From contig CAMTOT010000009.1 of assembly GCA_947074165.1 (NCBI GenBank), forward strand, positions 1 through 21,347: 21,347 nt of DNA. The letters run 5' to 3'. The stretch's first letter is position 1, and each line of letters starts with the position of its first letter. Shown one piece after another: positions 7,580-16,013 of the stretch. Position numbers and translations under genes: made by a program. The notes under the pieces were generated by a model. That model made no database searches. It worked only from the letters and a program-made list of their open reading frames with translations, and had not been told where the DNA came from. This DNA is from an uncultured Bacteroidales bacterium. GTDB lineage: Bacteria > Bacteroidota > Bacteroidia > Bacteroidales > JAUNSR01.

Positions 7580-8710
7580 TTAATCTTGCGATACAAATAA
7601 CATAGCCGGTATGATAATCGTCATTTCTGAAACATAAGTATCATTGCCCGGATTATCAGGAGATGTAAAGAAAGCAATAGACATATAAGCATTACTTGAA
7701 ATAGCCGGCTTATCTTCTTCTTTAAACATCAAACCCTGGAATACATTCCCTTCAGTATCTGACACCAAAGATGGAGCTAAACCGATACGGAAGTTATTTA
7801 ATTTAAGACCTTCATCGTCTCCACATATCACGAATGTACTAAGACTCTCCGTTTCAGACAGTGCCAGATCCTGCCCCGGCTGGTATTGATTAGACTCTAT
7901 AAGTAAAGCATTCTTGTCAAATACTGCTCGTAGAGATATATTGAAAGTTATCTTTTCTGTAAGTCCCATAGTGAACCTTACATTATAGCTTCCATCAGAA
8001 TTTTTAGAAACGGCAGAGTTAGTCAGATCAATATAACCGCTTGCTCCCGCATACTTCCATTCAACATAAGCTTGTGCAATATACGTGTTTATAAGATCCA
8101 TACCTTCATACTGATAGATCGCGTATGTGCTGGAAATACCGCTAAGACCAACCACAGATACAACTGCTACACGAGGCTTTCCGGTAGTATTTTTTGTCAG
8201 TTTAATCTCTACAAAATCATCTGTCTGCTCATTAACAGAAAGCCAGTCATTTACAATGTCAACTTTATAGCCTACAGAACTAACGATATCTATCTTAAAT
8301 GTTTGTTCATCGTTATTGAAACGTCTCTCAAGATTGTCGTCCGCATAAAAAATGCTTCCGGCCTGAGAGGCACAAACTACCTGACTTGTTACCCCGTCTG
8401 AAATAGTTATAAGCGAAGAACGTGATGCTAACGTAGGATTACGTATGGCACTCAAATTAATAAGTCTTTTATTTCCTTCAACTGTGACAATGTCGCCATT
8501 AACTTTACACCATGCGTTAGATGTCTTCACCTCAATAGTTCTATCAGACTCGACTTCAATCAGAATTGAACCTTCTCCGGCTTTACCGTTAAATTCAATT
8601 TTTGATTCTATGACTCTTAGTTCTATTTTTGTTGATTCACTTGAGCTCTCGTTACAGGCAGTAAAGATCAACAAAAAAAGAAAACTGATCAGATTTACAT
8701 ATTGTCTCAT
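7580..8710 (-). CDS. BACON-domain lipoprotein, last gene of the SusCD-type operon
   Basis: The 376-residue protein begins with a lipoprotein signal ending in FTAC, with C19 as the lipidated cysteine, followed by NESSSE. Two BACON-like beta-sandwich segments can be recognised, about residues 25-115 and 120-205. The first has the typical order of a Trp-Cys dipeptide (AWCKV) after a polar strand, an SRSSLITIS strand and a VVCASQAG end. The second has NDWLSV and an end in IYQYEG. The C-terminal 170 residues (from about 207) contain beta-rich sequence I cannot assign to a family. BACON domains are common in surface proteins of Bacteroidota nutrient-uptake loci and are thought to bind carbohydrate or mucin or to act as spacers. 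The start is 16 bases after the stop of the DUF4302-type gene, so it is co-transcribed. The ligand is unknown. Confidence 0.85.
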   Translation of the reverse strand: MRQYVNLISFLFLLIFTACNESSSESTKIELRVIESKIEFNGKAGEGSILIEVESDRTIEVKTSNAWCKVNGDIVTVEGNKRLINLSAIRNPTLASRSSLITISDGVTSQVVCASQAGSIFYADDNLERRFNNDEQTFKIDIVSSVGYKVDIVNDWLSVNEQTDDFVEIKLTKNTTGKPRVAVVSVVGLSGISSTYAIYQYEGMDLINTYIAQAYVEWKYAGASGYIDLTNSAVSKNSDGSYNVRFTMGLTEKITFNISLRAVFDKNALLIESNQYQPGQDLALSETESLSTFVICGDDEGLKLNNFRIGLAPSLVSDTEGNVFQGLMFKEEDKPAISSNAYMSIAFFTSPDNPGNDTYVSEMTIIIPAMLFVSQD

Positions 8711-8726
8711 AATTTCTTTCTAAAAT

Positions 8727-10076
8727 TTAATTACCTTTTTTTGTTATTACAACATCACGATACCACTGCGCATAACCACTAAAGCTACTTTGAGTCGGAA
8801 GCGCAGTACCATAAGCATCAATCACTATAGACGTAACAGGTTCTCCAAAGTAATAGCTACCCCATCCTGTATCCTTGAATGCTATACATAGTGGTGATGT
8901 TTGCTCAATTATACCATCAAGAATAAAGTTATAACCAACATAAGAAGGCATATATGAGTCTGACGTACCGATAGTTTGATATAGATAATAATCTCCATAT
9001 ACAGAAACCTGAGTACCGGTCTTATAAGACACTGCTCCCGTAGATCTGTCATAAGAGATTTCCAATGAAGTAAGCGCGTCAGGCATTCCTGATAGGGAAT
9101 ATGATTTATTCTCAAGCTTTCTTTGTAGAGTTGCATTGGTCTCTACAAATCTAAAATACGGTTTATTACTGCTATCGAAGGCTAATTCAGAGTATGTCAT
9201 TGTATAGCTTCCTAAGAAATCAGCATAGTATGCGTAGTTTTCAGGATAAAAAGCCTCAAGAGTAACAGAAGCAGATGATTCGTCTACAGAGGTAAAAACT
9301 CCAGCCTCATCAGGAGTAGAAGACCAATTAAAGTTCTTTATCTCCGCTCCATCAACATAAATAGGTTTTAGCAGTTTAAAACCAGTATCTGTGTAGATGA
9401 AAGACAGTTCTGATTCATTTTTATTATTATCAGTTACAATAAAAGTGTTAGTATTGCTACTTCTTTTTGCCGTACCAACTTTCTGACCATTTATTATATA
9501 ATTATATGTAGCCAGGAAAGAACGGTCTGCAGTAAGGCTTAACTTTCTGATAATTGTGCTCCATGATGTTTTTTCATCCACAGGAACCATTCTCATTTTG
9601 TTTTTATAGCGTTTTCCCTGAAGAATAACCTCCTCCGGAGTAGCACTCATAATTATAAACTCATAGTCACCCTGTAGGTTTGCGTTACTACCCTGAGGTT
9701 CTCCAAAATAATGAATGATATCATTATATGTATCAAAAGTAAGCATAACACTCTGTTCCGGTATAACTCTGTAATATGTCGTAACGTTAGTTCCGGCAGA
9801 TGAGGTCGTACTACCCAGTTCTGATGTCATAGTAGCTTTCTCTTTCTCAAACTTAATAAACATATTAATACCACCCATTGAGTAATCTTCTCCCGGGCAA
9901 TACTCTAAATGCCATCCGTTTTTAGCGCTTAACAAGACCTCTTTATATTCCTCAACAGCAGCTTCTATACGCTCTGATGCTGATTTATCAAAAATATCAT
10001 CTTCCTGAAACAGACAAGATTGAAGAGATGTCGCTGCCAGTATAAATAATATATATATATTAAATTTCATCTTCAT
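8727..10076 (-). CDS. DUF4302-type surface lipoprotein
   Basis: This 449-residue lipoprotein has a signal peptide ending in LQSC (C21) followed by LFQEDDIFDKSASERI. That N-terminal block, with its acidic cluster and the phrase FDKSASERI leading into an alpha-helical stretch and then NGWHLEYCPG, is what I recognise from DUF4302 proteins. No enzymatic motif is visible; the rest is beta-rich with many aromatic residues and could be a ligand-binding scaffold. Genes of this type usually accompany a SusC/SusD pair and a HExxH lipoprotein, exactly as here. It starts 14 bases after the metallohydrolase stop, so the two are surely in one transcript. A surface-exposed accessory role in substrate capture is inferred from context; no family member's molecular function is known to me. 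Confidence 0.85.
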   Translation of the reverse strand: MKMKFNIYILFILAATSLQSCLFQEDDIFDKSASERIEAAVEEYKEVLLSAKNGWHLEYCPGEDYSMGGINMFIKFEKEKATMTSELGSTTSSAGTNVTTYYRVIPEQSVMLTFDTYNDIIHYFGEPQGSNANLQGDYEFIIMSATPEEVILQGKRYKNKMRMVPVDEKTSWSTIIRKLSLTADRSFLATYNYIINGQKVGTAKRSSNTNTFIVTDNNKNESELSFIYTDTGFKLLKPIYVDGAEIKNFNWSSTPDEAGVFTSVDESSASVTLEAFYPENYAYYADFLGSYTMTYSELAFDSSNKPYFRFVETNATLQRKLENKSYSLSGMPDALTSLEISYDRSTGAVSYKTGTQVSVYGDYYLYQTIGTSDSYMPSYVGYNFILDGIIEQTSPLCIAFKDTGWGSYYFGEPVTSIVIDAYGTALPTQSSFSGYAQWYRDVVITKKGN

Positions 10077-10090
10077 TGCATTATTAAATA

Positions 10091-10996
10091 TTAAATTTTC
10101 AGATCAAGATAAAGCACCTCATTTTGACGACGCAATACAGTTGTGCGAAGTTTTGTAAGATCTATATTCCATGTATCTCTCATATAGCTGTATACAACCG
10201 CAAATTTAGAGTTTATCAACTTTGCGCCTTCAGTGCCGGCCTCTTTCAACATATTATCCCAATAAGCCTGATCATGTGTCACATAAGTAGTGATTGTTTC
10301 CACGAAATCCTCACGAGGCTCACTCATTGCGTAAGGAGTTACAAAACCGGCTTCCCAAGCTTGCTTATCCGTTCTTAGATAATTTTCAAGAGTCTCAGGA
10401 TCCTGATAAATATACCAGCTATCAGACAAGAAAGAACCCTCTGTGATACGATCAAAAGCAGGATCATAGTTTCTTGTCTGGTGAAGGATATGGGCAAATT
10501 CGTGGTGCATAGTTCTAAAATAATATGCATTCAACTGCTCGATATTCAGATTACTCGGATTTATATTATTTACATTATACAAAGTAATCTTCATACCACC
10601 TTCTGCCGTACCAAGTACAGTAGTACCATTTTGATTGTAAGCTTCAGAACCGATAATATGAATTGTGCGCGGCACATAAGATCTCATAAAGTTTATGCCT
10701 GCTACCTCATCATAAGCATCAAGCCAAACATGCTTAACAATCTTTACAAGAGCAACTGATTTTTCATAAGTGGCAGGAGCCAAAATAAATCCCATCGAGC
10801 TCTCCAAATCTTCCATTCTATATTTTACATCAATATTGTATGGATATATGTAGTTATTTAAAAGCCATCTGTCGAAAGCGTTTCTCACCACCTCTTTATG
10901 CTCGAATATGCTATTGTCTTTATCGACTGAATCATCATTACAAGATGCAAATAACATTGAGGAAAGAAGAAGTATATATATAATTGAATTTCTCAT
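10091..10996 (-). CDS. Substrate-import-associated zinc metallohydrolase lipoprotein (HExxH, Mx1-like)
   Basis: The protein has 301 residues with a lipoprotein signal ending in FASC (C19) followed by NDDS, so it is probably anchored in the outer membrane. The zinc motif HHEFAHILHQ spans residues 164-173, with H165, E166 and H169 of HExxH and H172 as a possible third ligand. The later block SEPREDFVETITTYV resembles the conserved downstream acidic helix of this group. The overall layout fits the putative zinc-binding metallopeptidase group (Mx1-like) that occurs beside SusC/SusD pairs. Proteolysis of the imported substrate or its carrier is the simplest idea, but no substrate is known to me and some members could act on other bonds. 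It follows susD by 12 bases and precedes the DUF4302-type gene by 14. Confidence 0.92.
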   Translation of the reverse strand: MRNSIIYILLLSSMLFASCNDDSVDKDNSIFEHKEVVRNAFDRWLLNNYIYPYNIDVKYRMEDLESSMGFILAPATYEKSVALVKIVKHVWLDAYDEVAGINFMRSYVPRTIHIIGSEAYNQNGTTVLGTAEGGMKITLYNVNNINPSNLNIEQLNAYYFRTMHHEFAHILHQTRNYDPAFDRITEGSFLSDSWYIYQDPETLENYLRTDKQAWEAGFVTPYAMSEPREDFVETITTYVTHDQAYWDNMLKEAGTEGAKLINSKFAVVYSYMRDTWNIDLTKLRTTVLRRQNEVLYLDLKI

Positions 10997-11008
10997 CTCT
11001 TATTATTT

Positions 11009-12574
11009 TTAGTTTCTTGGATTTGGTGTAAGACCAGCTGAAATTACACTATTAGGAATCTGAATAGCACGTCTTTCGTCGTCTGGTGTCATTTCATCTG
11101 TCTGTTCGATTTTATTTCCGGTAAATTTAAGACGTTGAATAGTGATTCCGTAACGTTTTACATCATGCCAGCGAAGCCCTGCTCCAAGATTTAGAACACG
11201 ACGAATGTGAAGTATATTGTGAATAATATTCTCCTGAGTACCCGCATTGACAGTAAAATCAGGACTAATACGTTTCTTCACAGTCATATTATCTATGCTC
11301 CAGTAATCCATAGGACCATAGAAATTATTAATGACATCTACTGTTACTTCTTTGTTTGATGATGTATAAGCTTTCTGCCATTCGTTAATATCCTCTATTG
11401 CCTGAGCAAATTCACCTTTAAGAGCATAAGCCTCAGCTCTGCAAATAAGAGTTTCATCAGTCGTAAATACAGGAGACAGGAATAATCCGTAACCAGATTG
11501 GTTATTAACCATTTTCATATACTGATACATTCTTCTGAACCCGTGTTTTGTAGAACTGTTGCCTGAGAAAGGCTGCTGATAAAATGTAGCGCTTCCACCC
11601 CATGGTCCTATAGACTTACAAGTCTCTTCAGAAAGAGTATTATTGTGTGAATATTTCATACAGGTAGTATATCCGGGATCTCCAACATAAGGCCACCATG
11701 AAGTACTCTTCTGAATAAGCAGATTCGCAGAGTTTGCAGAATTAACATATGCATTTGGCTGTACATCACCATTTGGAGTAAGTGAGCCTAAAGCTTTCCA
11801 GTCTCTTAGTGATGAATACGGTTCAGAACCCAATGCCTTGTCAGCATATTCAATTACCTTATCCAGGTTAGACTTATCTGCCTGCATATAGTACAAATAA
11901 AATCTTGAGGCAAAAGCGTAAGCAGCTTTTCTGTTAAAGTGATATTTAATAACCTGATAAGCGTCATCGTTGATAAGAGGTAATGCAGCTTCAATATCAT
12001 TCTTAATATCCTCATAAGTATCAGCAAGAGTCAATCTTTCATAGTGAGGAGATACCGTTGTTTCCATCTCCTTTACATAAGGTATCCCAAGATACTGATC
12101 CGCTTTAGTATTATAAGGCTTACAAAAAGTAGTAGCCAATATAAAGTGTGAGTAAGCACGACAAATCAGAGCTTCTGCCTTTTGCGGATTTAAAGATGCA
12201 CCACCACCAAGCTTCTCAATAGCGTCAAGTGCATGATTGGCTGAAGATATAGCCGAATAACATGACTGCCATACGTATTGCGGTGTATCCTGTCCTTCCT
12301 GATCTGTATCTTGCCAAAAATAAAAATCATTCTCTACAAGATTCATTATACCATACGTACCGGCGTTTTCTGCGTAGTTATCGCTATAGAACTCACACAT
12401 TTTAATGTTTGATGCATCCGGATAAGCTGATACAAGCACCTTCGTGATTTTCTCAGGAGTATCTAATTCAGTTCTGTTATCAGGCATCTCATCCAGGAAA
12501 TCATCACAAGATGATGTAAGAGCCAATGCGGCAACTGACAATAATATATATTTATATCTAAACATTTTTCTCAT
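11009..12574 (-). CDS. SusD/RagB-family nutrient-binding lipoprotein
   Basis: This 521-residue protein is the lipoprotein lid that closes over its SusC partner and captures ligand at the cell surface. The signal peptide ends in TSSC (C23), followed by DDFLDEMPD, a typical SusD start with acidic residues that favour surface export. TPR-like helices are visible in the first half (AEALICRAYSHFILATTF, about residues 130-150) and again as AEAYALKGEFAQAIEDINEW. The C-terminus ends in IQIPNSVISAGLTPNPRN, which matches the usual SusD ending with the final NP. Length is normal. It lies 10 bases after susC, as is standard. The ligand cannot be read from the sequence. Confidence 0.95.
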   Translation of the reverse strand: MRKMFRYKYILLSVAALALTSSCDDFLDEMPDNRTELDTPEKITKVLVSAYPDASNIKMCEFYSDNYAENAGTYGIMNLVENDFYFWQDTDQEGQDTPQYVWQSCYSAISSANHALDAIEKLGGGASLNPQKAEALICRAYSHFILATTFCKPYNTKADQYLGIPYVKEMETTVSPHYERLTLADTYEDIKNDIEAALPLINDDAYQVIKYHFNRKAAYAFASRFYLYYMQADKSNLDKVIEYADKALGSEPYSSLRDWKALGSLTPNGDVQPNAYVNSANSANLLIQKSTSWWPYVGDPGYTTCMKYSHNNTLSEETCKSIGPWGGSATFYQQPFSGNSSTKHGFRRMYQYMKMVNNQSGYGLFLSPVFTTDETLICRAEAYALKGEFAQAIEDINEWQKAYTSSNKEVTVDVINNFYGPMDYWSIDNMTVKKRISPDFTVNAGTQENIIHNILHIRRVLNLGAGLRWHDVKRYGITIQRLKFTGNKIEQTDEMTPDDERRAIQIPNSVISAGLTPNPRN

Positions 12575-12584
12575 AATTATTTAA

Positions 12585-15500
12585 TTAAAACCCAAGTCTT
12601 ACAGTCATTGTAAACTGACGCGGAACCGGTGAAGCAACACCTCCTGTATTATAAAATTCAGGGTCCTGTCCGTTTAGTTTTTTATCTGCATAAATAAGGA
12701 ATAGGTTTGTTGCTTGTGCTTTAAGTGATAGGTTCTGAACTTTAAGCGGCTGAAGCCATTTTTTAGGGAAATCATAATTTAAAGAAACCTCTTTTAATCT
12801 TACGAAGTCACCTTTGGCAATACGCTCTGTAGAATAGTTGTAAGCATTGTAGGCCAACAATAAACTTCTGTTATTTTCATACTGACGTTTTGTTAGTATA
12901 GTAGGTATATCCGTATACTTTTCATCTCCTGACAGTCTCCATCTGTTTTTAAACTCACGAGGAAGAGCAGAAAGGTCAGAATATGTAGCGCTAAATACAG
13001 GGTTAAGTCTTACTACATTGCCAAAAGAATATGTAACAAACAGATTCAGCTTAAATCCTTTGTATGTGAATACGTTACCGAAACTACCATTGTAAGGAGG
13101 ATCTGTTGGTCCTTCATACTTAAGATATGCTGTATTTGATCTGGACTGAAAGTCGATATCTGTGCTTGTTATTTTACCATTGATATTATATGTCGGAATA
13201 CCATTCTCATCAAGTCCGGCAAAAGGGATTGAGAACAAACCTCTTACAGGGTATCCCTGAAGCGCAAAACCGGTACCGGAAACCAGATTCATAACACTCG
13301 CGAATGACTTTAAGTCTGTGATCTCATTCTGAGCATATGAGAAGATAAAGTCTGTATTCCATGAGAAATTTTTGGTTTTGATATTCTTAGTTGATAATGT
13401 AAACTCTACACCGCTCGACTTCATAGAAGCAACGTTAGCGTATTTATATCCTCCAATTTGAGTTGCTATAACACCTATAAGGTCATAGTTGTTACGTTTA
13501 TACCAATCGGCAGATACGTTTACTCTATTATTAAAGAAACCAATCTCAGCTCCAATATTAAGCTCGTGCTTTTTCTCATAAGTCAGCTCACTATTTTTAG
13601 TATCATATATCTCAAGACCAGACTCTTGTATATCTGTAAATGGACGATCCGGATTGTAGCTTGTAATAACAGCCTCTGAGTTTGTCACATACGCCGGACC
13701 TCTATCCGCAGTAAGTGAATAAGACCCTTTTAATGTAAGGAATGAAATAGTCTCTTTCAGATCTTCAAAGAAAGCTTCTTCCGCTACATTCCATGCTCCT
13801 GAGATATTCCATGTTGGCAACCATCTTGAAGAACGGCTTTTACCCATACGGTTAGTACCTTCATATCGGTATGTACCATTTAGTGTATATCTGCTGTCAT
13901 AAGAGTATGTAGCGTTGGCAAACATAGCGACACTTCTTGACTGAGTATGTTCAAGTGAGTAATACTTATCACCCCTCTCAATACCCTGTTTGAAGAACTG
14001 ATATACATAAGATGGTATCTCACCCATATTATACTGCATTCCCCATCCATTAAAATATGATCTTGATCGCTCAAGTTTATTTACCTCCATACCGGCAAAC
14101 AAATTCATAATATGCTTTTCAGCAAACAGGTGGTTATATGATAAAGTACCTCTGAAGTCAAGACCTAACATGCGATAATCACGACGACGGTAGATACCAC
14201 CCTCAGGAAGTATAGATATTGGCAACGAATATGCGTCTTCCGGATCTTTATATAAAAGATCATTTTCATCACGTATAGTTGAATCATCCATACCTGTACG
14301 GTAAGAAATTGCCTGATTGGAATCATCTTTTATATAATGCTCCTGAGATGTAGATTGATATTTAAGAGCTCCCAAAGCTGAAGCCTCAAGACCTGGAATA
14401 ATTTTCCATCTAAGTTCACCCTGGAACTTAACATCTGCCACATTCAGATCCATATAGTTATTTTCTAACTCGTCTTTAATATTAAACTTAGCATAGTTAG
14501 CAATATATTCGTCATTTGGATCAAGAGCTCTCGATGAGTTAAGGGCGTATGAATAAGGGTTTATGTCAAACTGGCGTGAAACCTCTCCACTTGCAGCATC
14601 AACAGAAGAACTTAACGTACCCGGAGCATTTTGCTTTCTATAAGCGGCACCGGAAATCAAGTTTATAGTTAGATTATTATAAATATTATATGTAGTGTTA
14701 AGGTTGGCAGTATATCTCTGCACTCCGCTCTTTGTATACCATCCCGGATCTTCCATCACAGATATAGAGGCATATGTAGATGATTTATCTGTTCCGGATG
14801 TTATACTCACAGAGTGATTCTGTGATATTCCATATGAAAATAATTCCTGAAACCAATCAGTATTAAGCATTTCATATCTGCTCAGGAATTGATCTCTTGC
14901 TTCCGGCGTATTTACCAGTCCAAATTGACCAGATGTTTCATCATATTGATTTATCAGACGATACATCAGACCATATATACCTGTATTCTTTGCTTTTAGG
15001 ATGTCGCTATTATTCAACCATCCTTTTTGATAAAGCTCCTGGTATACACCCATCTGCTCCTGAGAGTTCATTATATTAAACTCTTTATAAGAAGGAACCA
15101 TACGTGATGTAAACTCCCCGGTATAGCTTATTTTATTTACACCTGCTTTACCTTTTTTGGTAGTCACAACGATAACTCCCGCCATCGCTCTTGCTCCATA
15201 TATAGAGGTAGCAGAACCATCTTTCAATATTTGAAAACTCTCAATATCATCAGAGTTTATACCTGCTATCGCAGAACTAATCAGTGTCTCTGCATCCCCT
15301 GAAGAAAGGTCATCCGGACCTACGTCAATAGCGTCTTCCAAAATCACACCATCAACAACCCAAAGAGGTTTTGAACTACCATAAATAGAGGTAGCGCCAC
15401 GAACTCTGATTTTTGGAGCTGTACCGAATGTACCCGATACATTCTGTACGGTAACACCGGCTGCACGCCCTTCCAAACCACGGCTAATATCGGCAACACC

Positions 15501-15899
15501 GTCAAGTTTAATGTCAGACGCAGTAAGATTGTTTGTTGCTCCGGTGAATATACGTTTATCCATTTTCATCATACCGGTTACAACAACTTCGTCCAGTTGC
15601 TCTGCAGAACTAGTTAATACAACCCGCATATTAGGCTTTACAGGCAAATCCTGATGATTCATCCCAATATAACTTATTCGGATTGTTTTTGAAGAAGATG
15701 GAACATCACTCAATACAAAGTTTCCATCAAAATCGGTAATAGTACCTAACGTGGTACCTACAACCTGCACTGAAGCACCGATTATCGGCAATTGGTCTTC
15801 AGCAGAAATAACAGTTCCTTTCACAGAAATACTCTGAGCAAACAGAATACTTATGTTTAGAATGAAACTGAGCATCAGTAGTAAGATATTTTTTCTCAT
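12585..15899 (-). CDS. SusC/RagA-family TonB-dependent outer-membrane transporter
   Basis: This 1104-residue protein is the energised channel of the locus. A signal peptide (1-21, ending LFAQ) is followed by a CarboxypepD_reg-like domain (about 25-97; VSVKGTV-like start, TTLGTITDFDGNF). DEVVVTG at 103-109 is the TonB-box-like segment, and the plug domain spans about 110-245 (IRVRGATSIYGSSKPLWVVD, then DGSATSIYGARAMAGVIVVT). The rest is the 22-stranded barrel, ending in RLGF with the terminal Phe expected for BAM insertion. No extra N-terminal secretin/STN domain is present, so there is no sign of trans-envelope signalling to an anti-sigma factor. It is preceded by a 113-bp gap with a 14-bp perfect hairpin, the largest break in the operon, which may let it be expressed differently from the upstream lipoproteins. 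Confidence 0.96.
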   Translation of the reverse strand: MRKNILLLMLSFILNISILFAQSISVKGTVISAEDQLPIIGASVQVVGTTLGTITDFDGNFVLSDVPSSSKTIRISYIGMNHQDLPVKPNMRVVLTSSAEQLDEVVVTGMMKMDKRIFTGATNNLTASDIKLDGVADISRGLEGRAAGVTVQNVSGTFGTAPKIRVRGATSIYGSSKPLWVVDGVILEDAIDVGPDDLSSGDAETLISSAIAGINSDDIESFQILKDGSATSIYGARAMAGVIVVTTKKGKAGVNKISYTGEFTSRMVPSYKEFNIMNSQEQMGVYQELYQKGWLNNSDILKAKNTGIYGLMYRLINQYDETSGQFGLVNTPEARDQFLSRYEMLNTDWFQELFSYGISQNHSVSITSGTDKSSTYASISVMEDPGWYTKSGVQRYTANLNTTYNIYNNLTINLISGAAYRKQNAPGTLSSSVDAASGEVSRQFDINPYSYALNSSRALDPNDEYIANYAKFNIKDELENNYMDLNVADVKFQGELRWKIIPGLEASALGALKYQSTSQEHYIKDDSNQAISYRTGMDDSTIRDENDLLYKDPEDAYSLPISILPEGGIYRRRDYRMLGLDFRGTLSYNHLFAEKHIMNLFAGMEVNKLERSRSYFNGWGMQYNMGEIPSYVYQFFKQGIERGDKYYSLEHTQSRSVAMFANATYSYDSRYTLNGTYRYEGTNRMGKSRSSRWLPTWNISGAWNVAEEAFFEDLKETISFLTLKGSYSLTADRGPAYVTNSEAVITSYNPDRPFTDIQESGLEIYDTKNSELTYEKKHELNIGAEIGFFNNRVNVSADWYKRNNYDLIGVIATQIGGYKYANVASMKSSGVEFTLSTKNIKTKNFSWNTDFIFSYAQNEITDLKSFASVMNLVSGTGFALQGYPVRGLFSIPFAGLDENGIPTYNINGKITSTDIDFQSRSNTAYLKYEGPTDPPYNGSFGNVFTYKGFKLNLFVTYSFGNVVRLNPVFSATYSDLSALPREFKNRWRLSGDEKYTDIPTILTKRQYENNRSLLLAYNAYNYSTERIAKGDFVRLKEVSLNYDFPKKWLQPLKVQNLSLKAQATNLFLIYADKKLNGQDPEFYNTGGVASPVPRQFTMTVRLGF

Positions 15900-15950
15900 T
15901 TATCGTCTAGCAACAGTTTAAATTACTTTTTCTCAAAAAATATAAATATA

Positions 15951-15988
15951 TAAATCAGGTTCAGCCCAAAACAACTGAACCTGATTTA
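15951..15988 (-). terminator. Perfect 14-bp intercistronic hairpin upstream of susC
   Basis: TAAATCAGGTTCAG (15951-15964) pairs without mismatch with CTGAACCTGATTTA (15975-15988) around a 10-base loop. In the direction of the operon it is followed by a T-rich stretch (TATATTTATATTTTTTG), though not an uninterrupted U-tract. It lies 25 bases past the stop of the 863-aa lipoprotein gene. It could be a leaky terminator or a structure protecting one of the two RNA segments. In the plus direction no T-run follows. Confidence 0.6.
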
Positions 15989-16013
15989 AAGCAAAATAGC
16001 TTAATAAAACACT

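Noticed and set aside
15900..15950. A separate promoter for susC in the 113-bp gap
   Set aside because: The T-rich stretch resembles a -7 box but has three rather than two bases between TA and TTTG and lacks a clear -33 partner.
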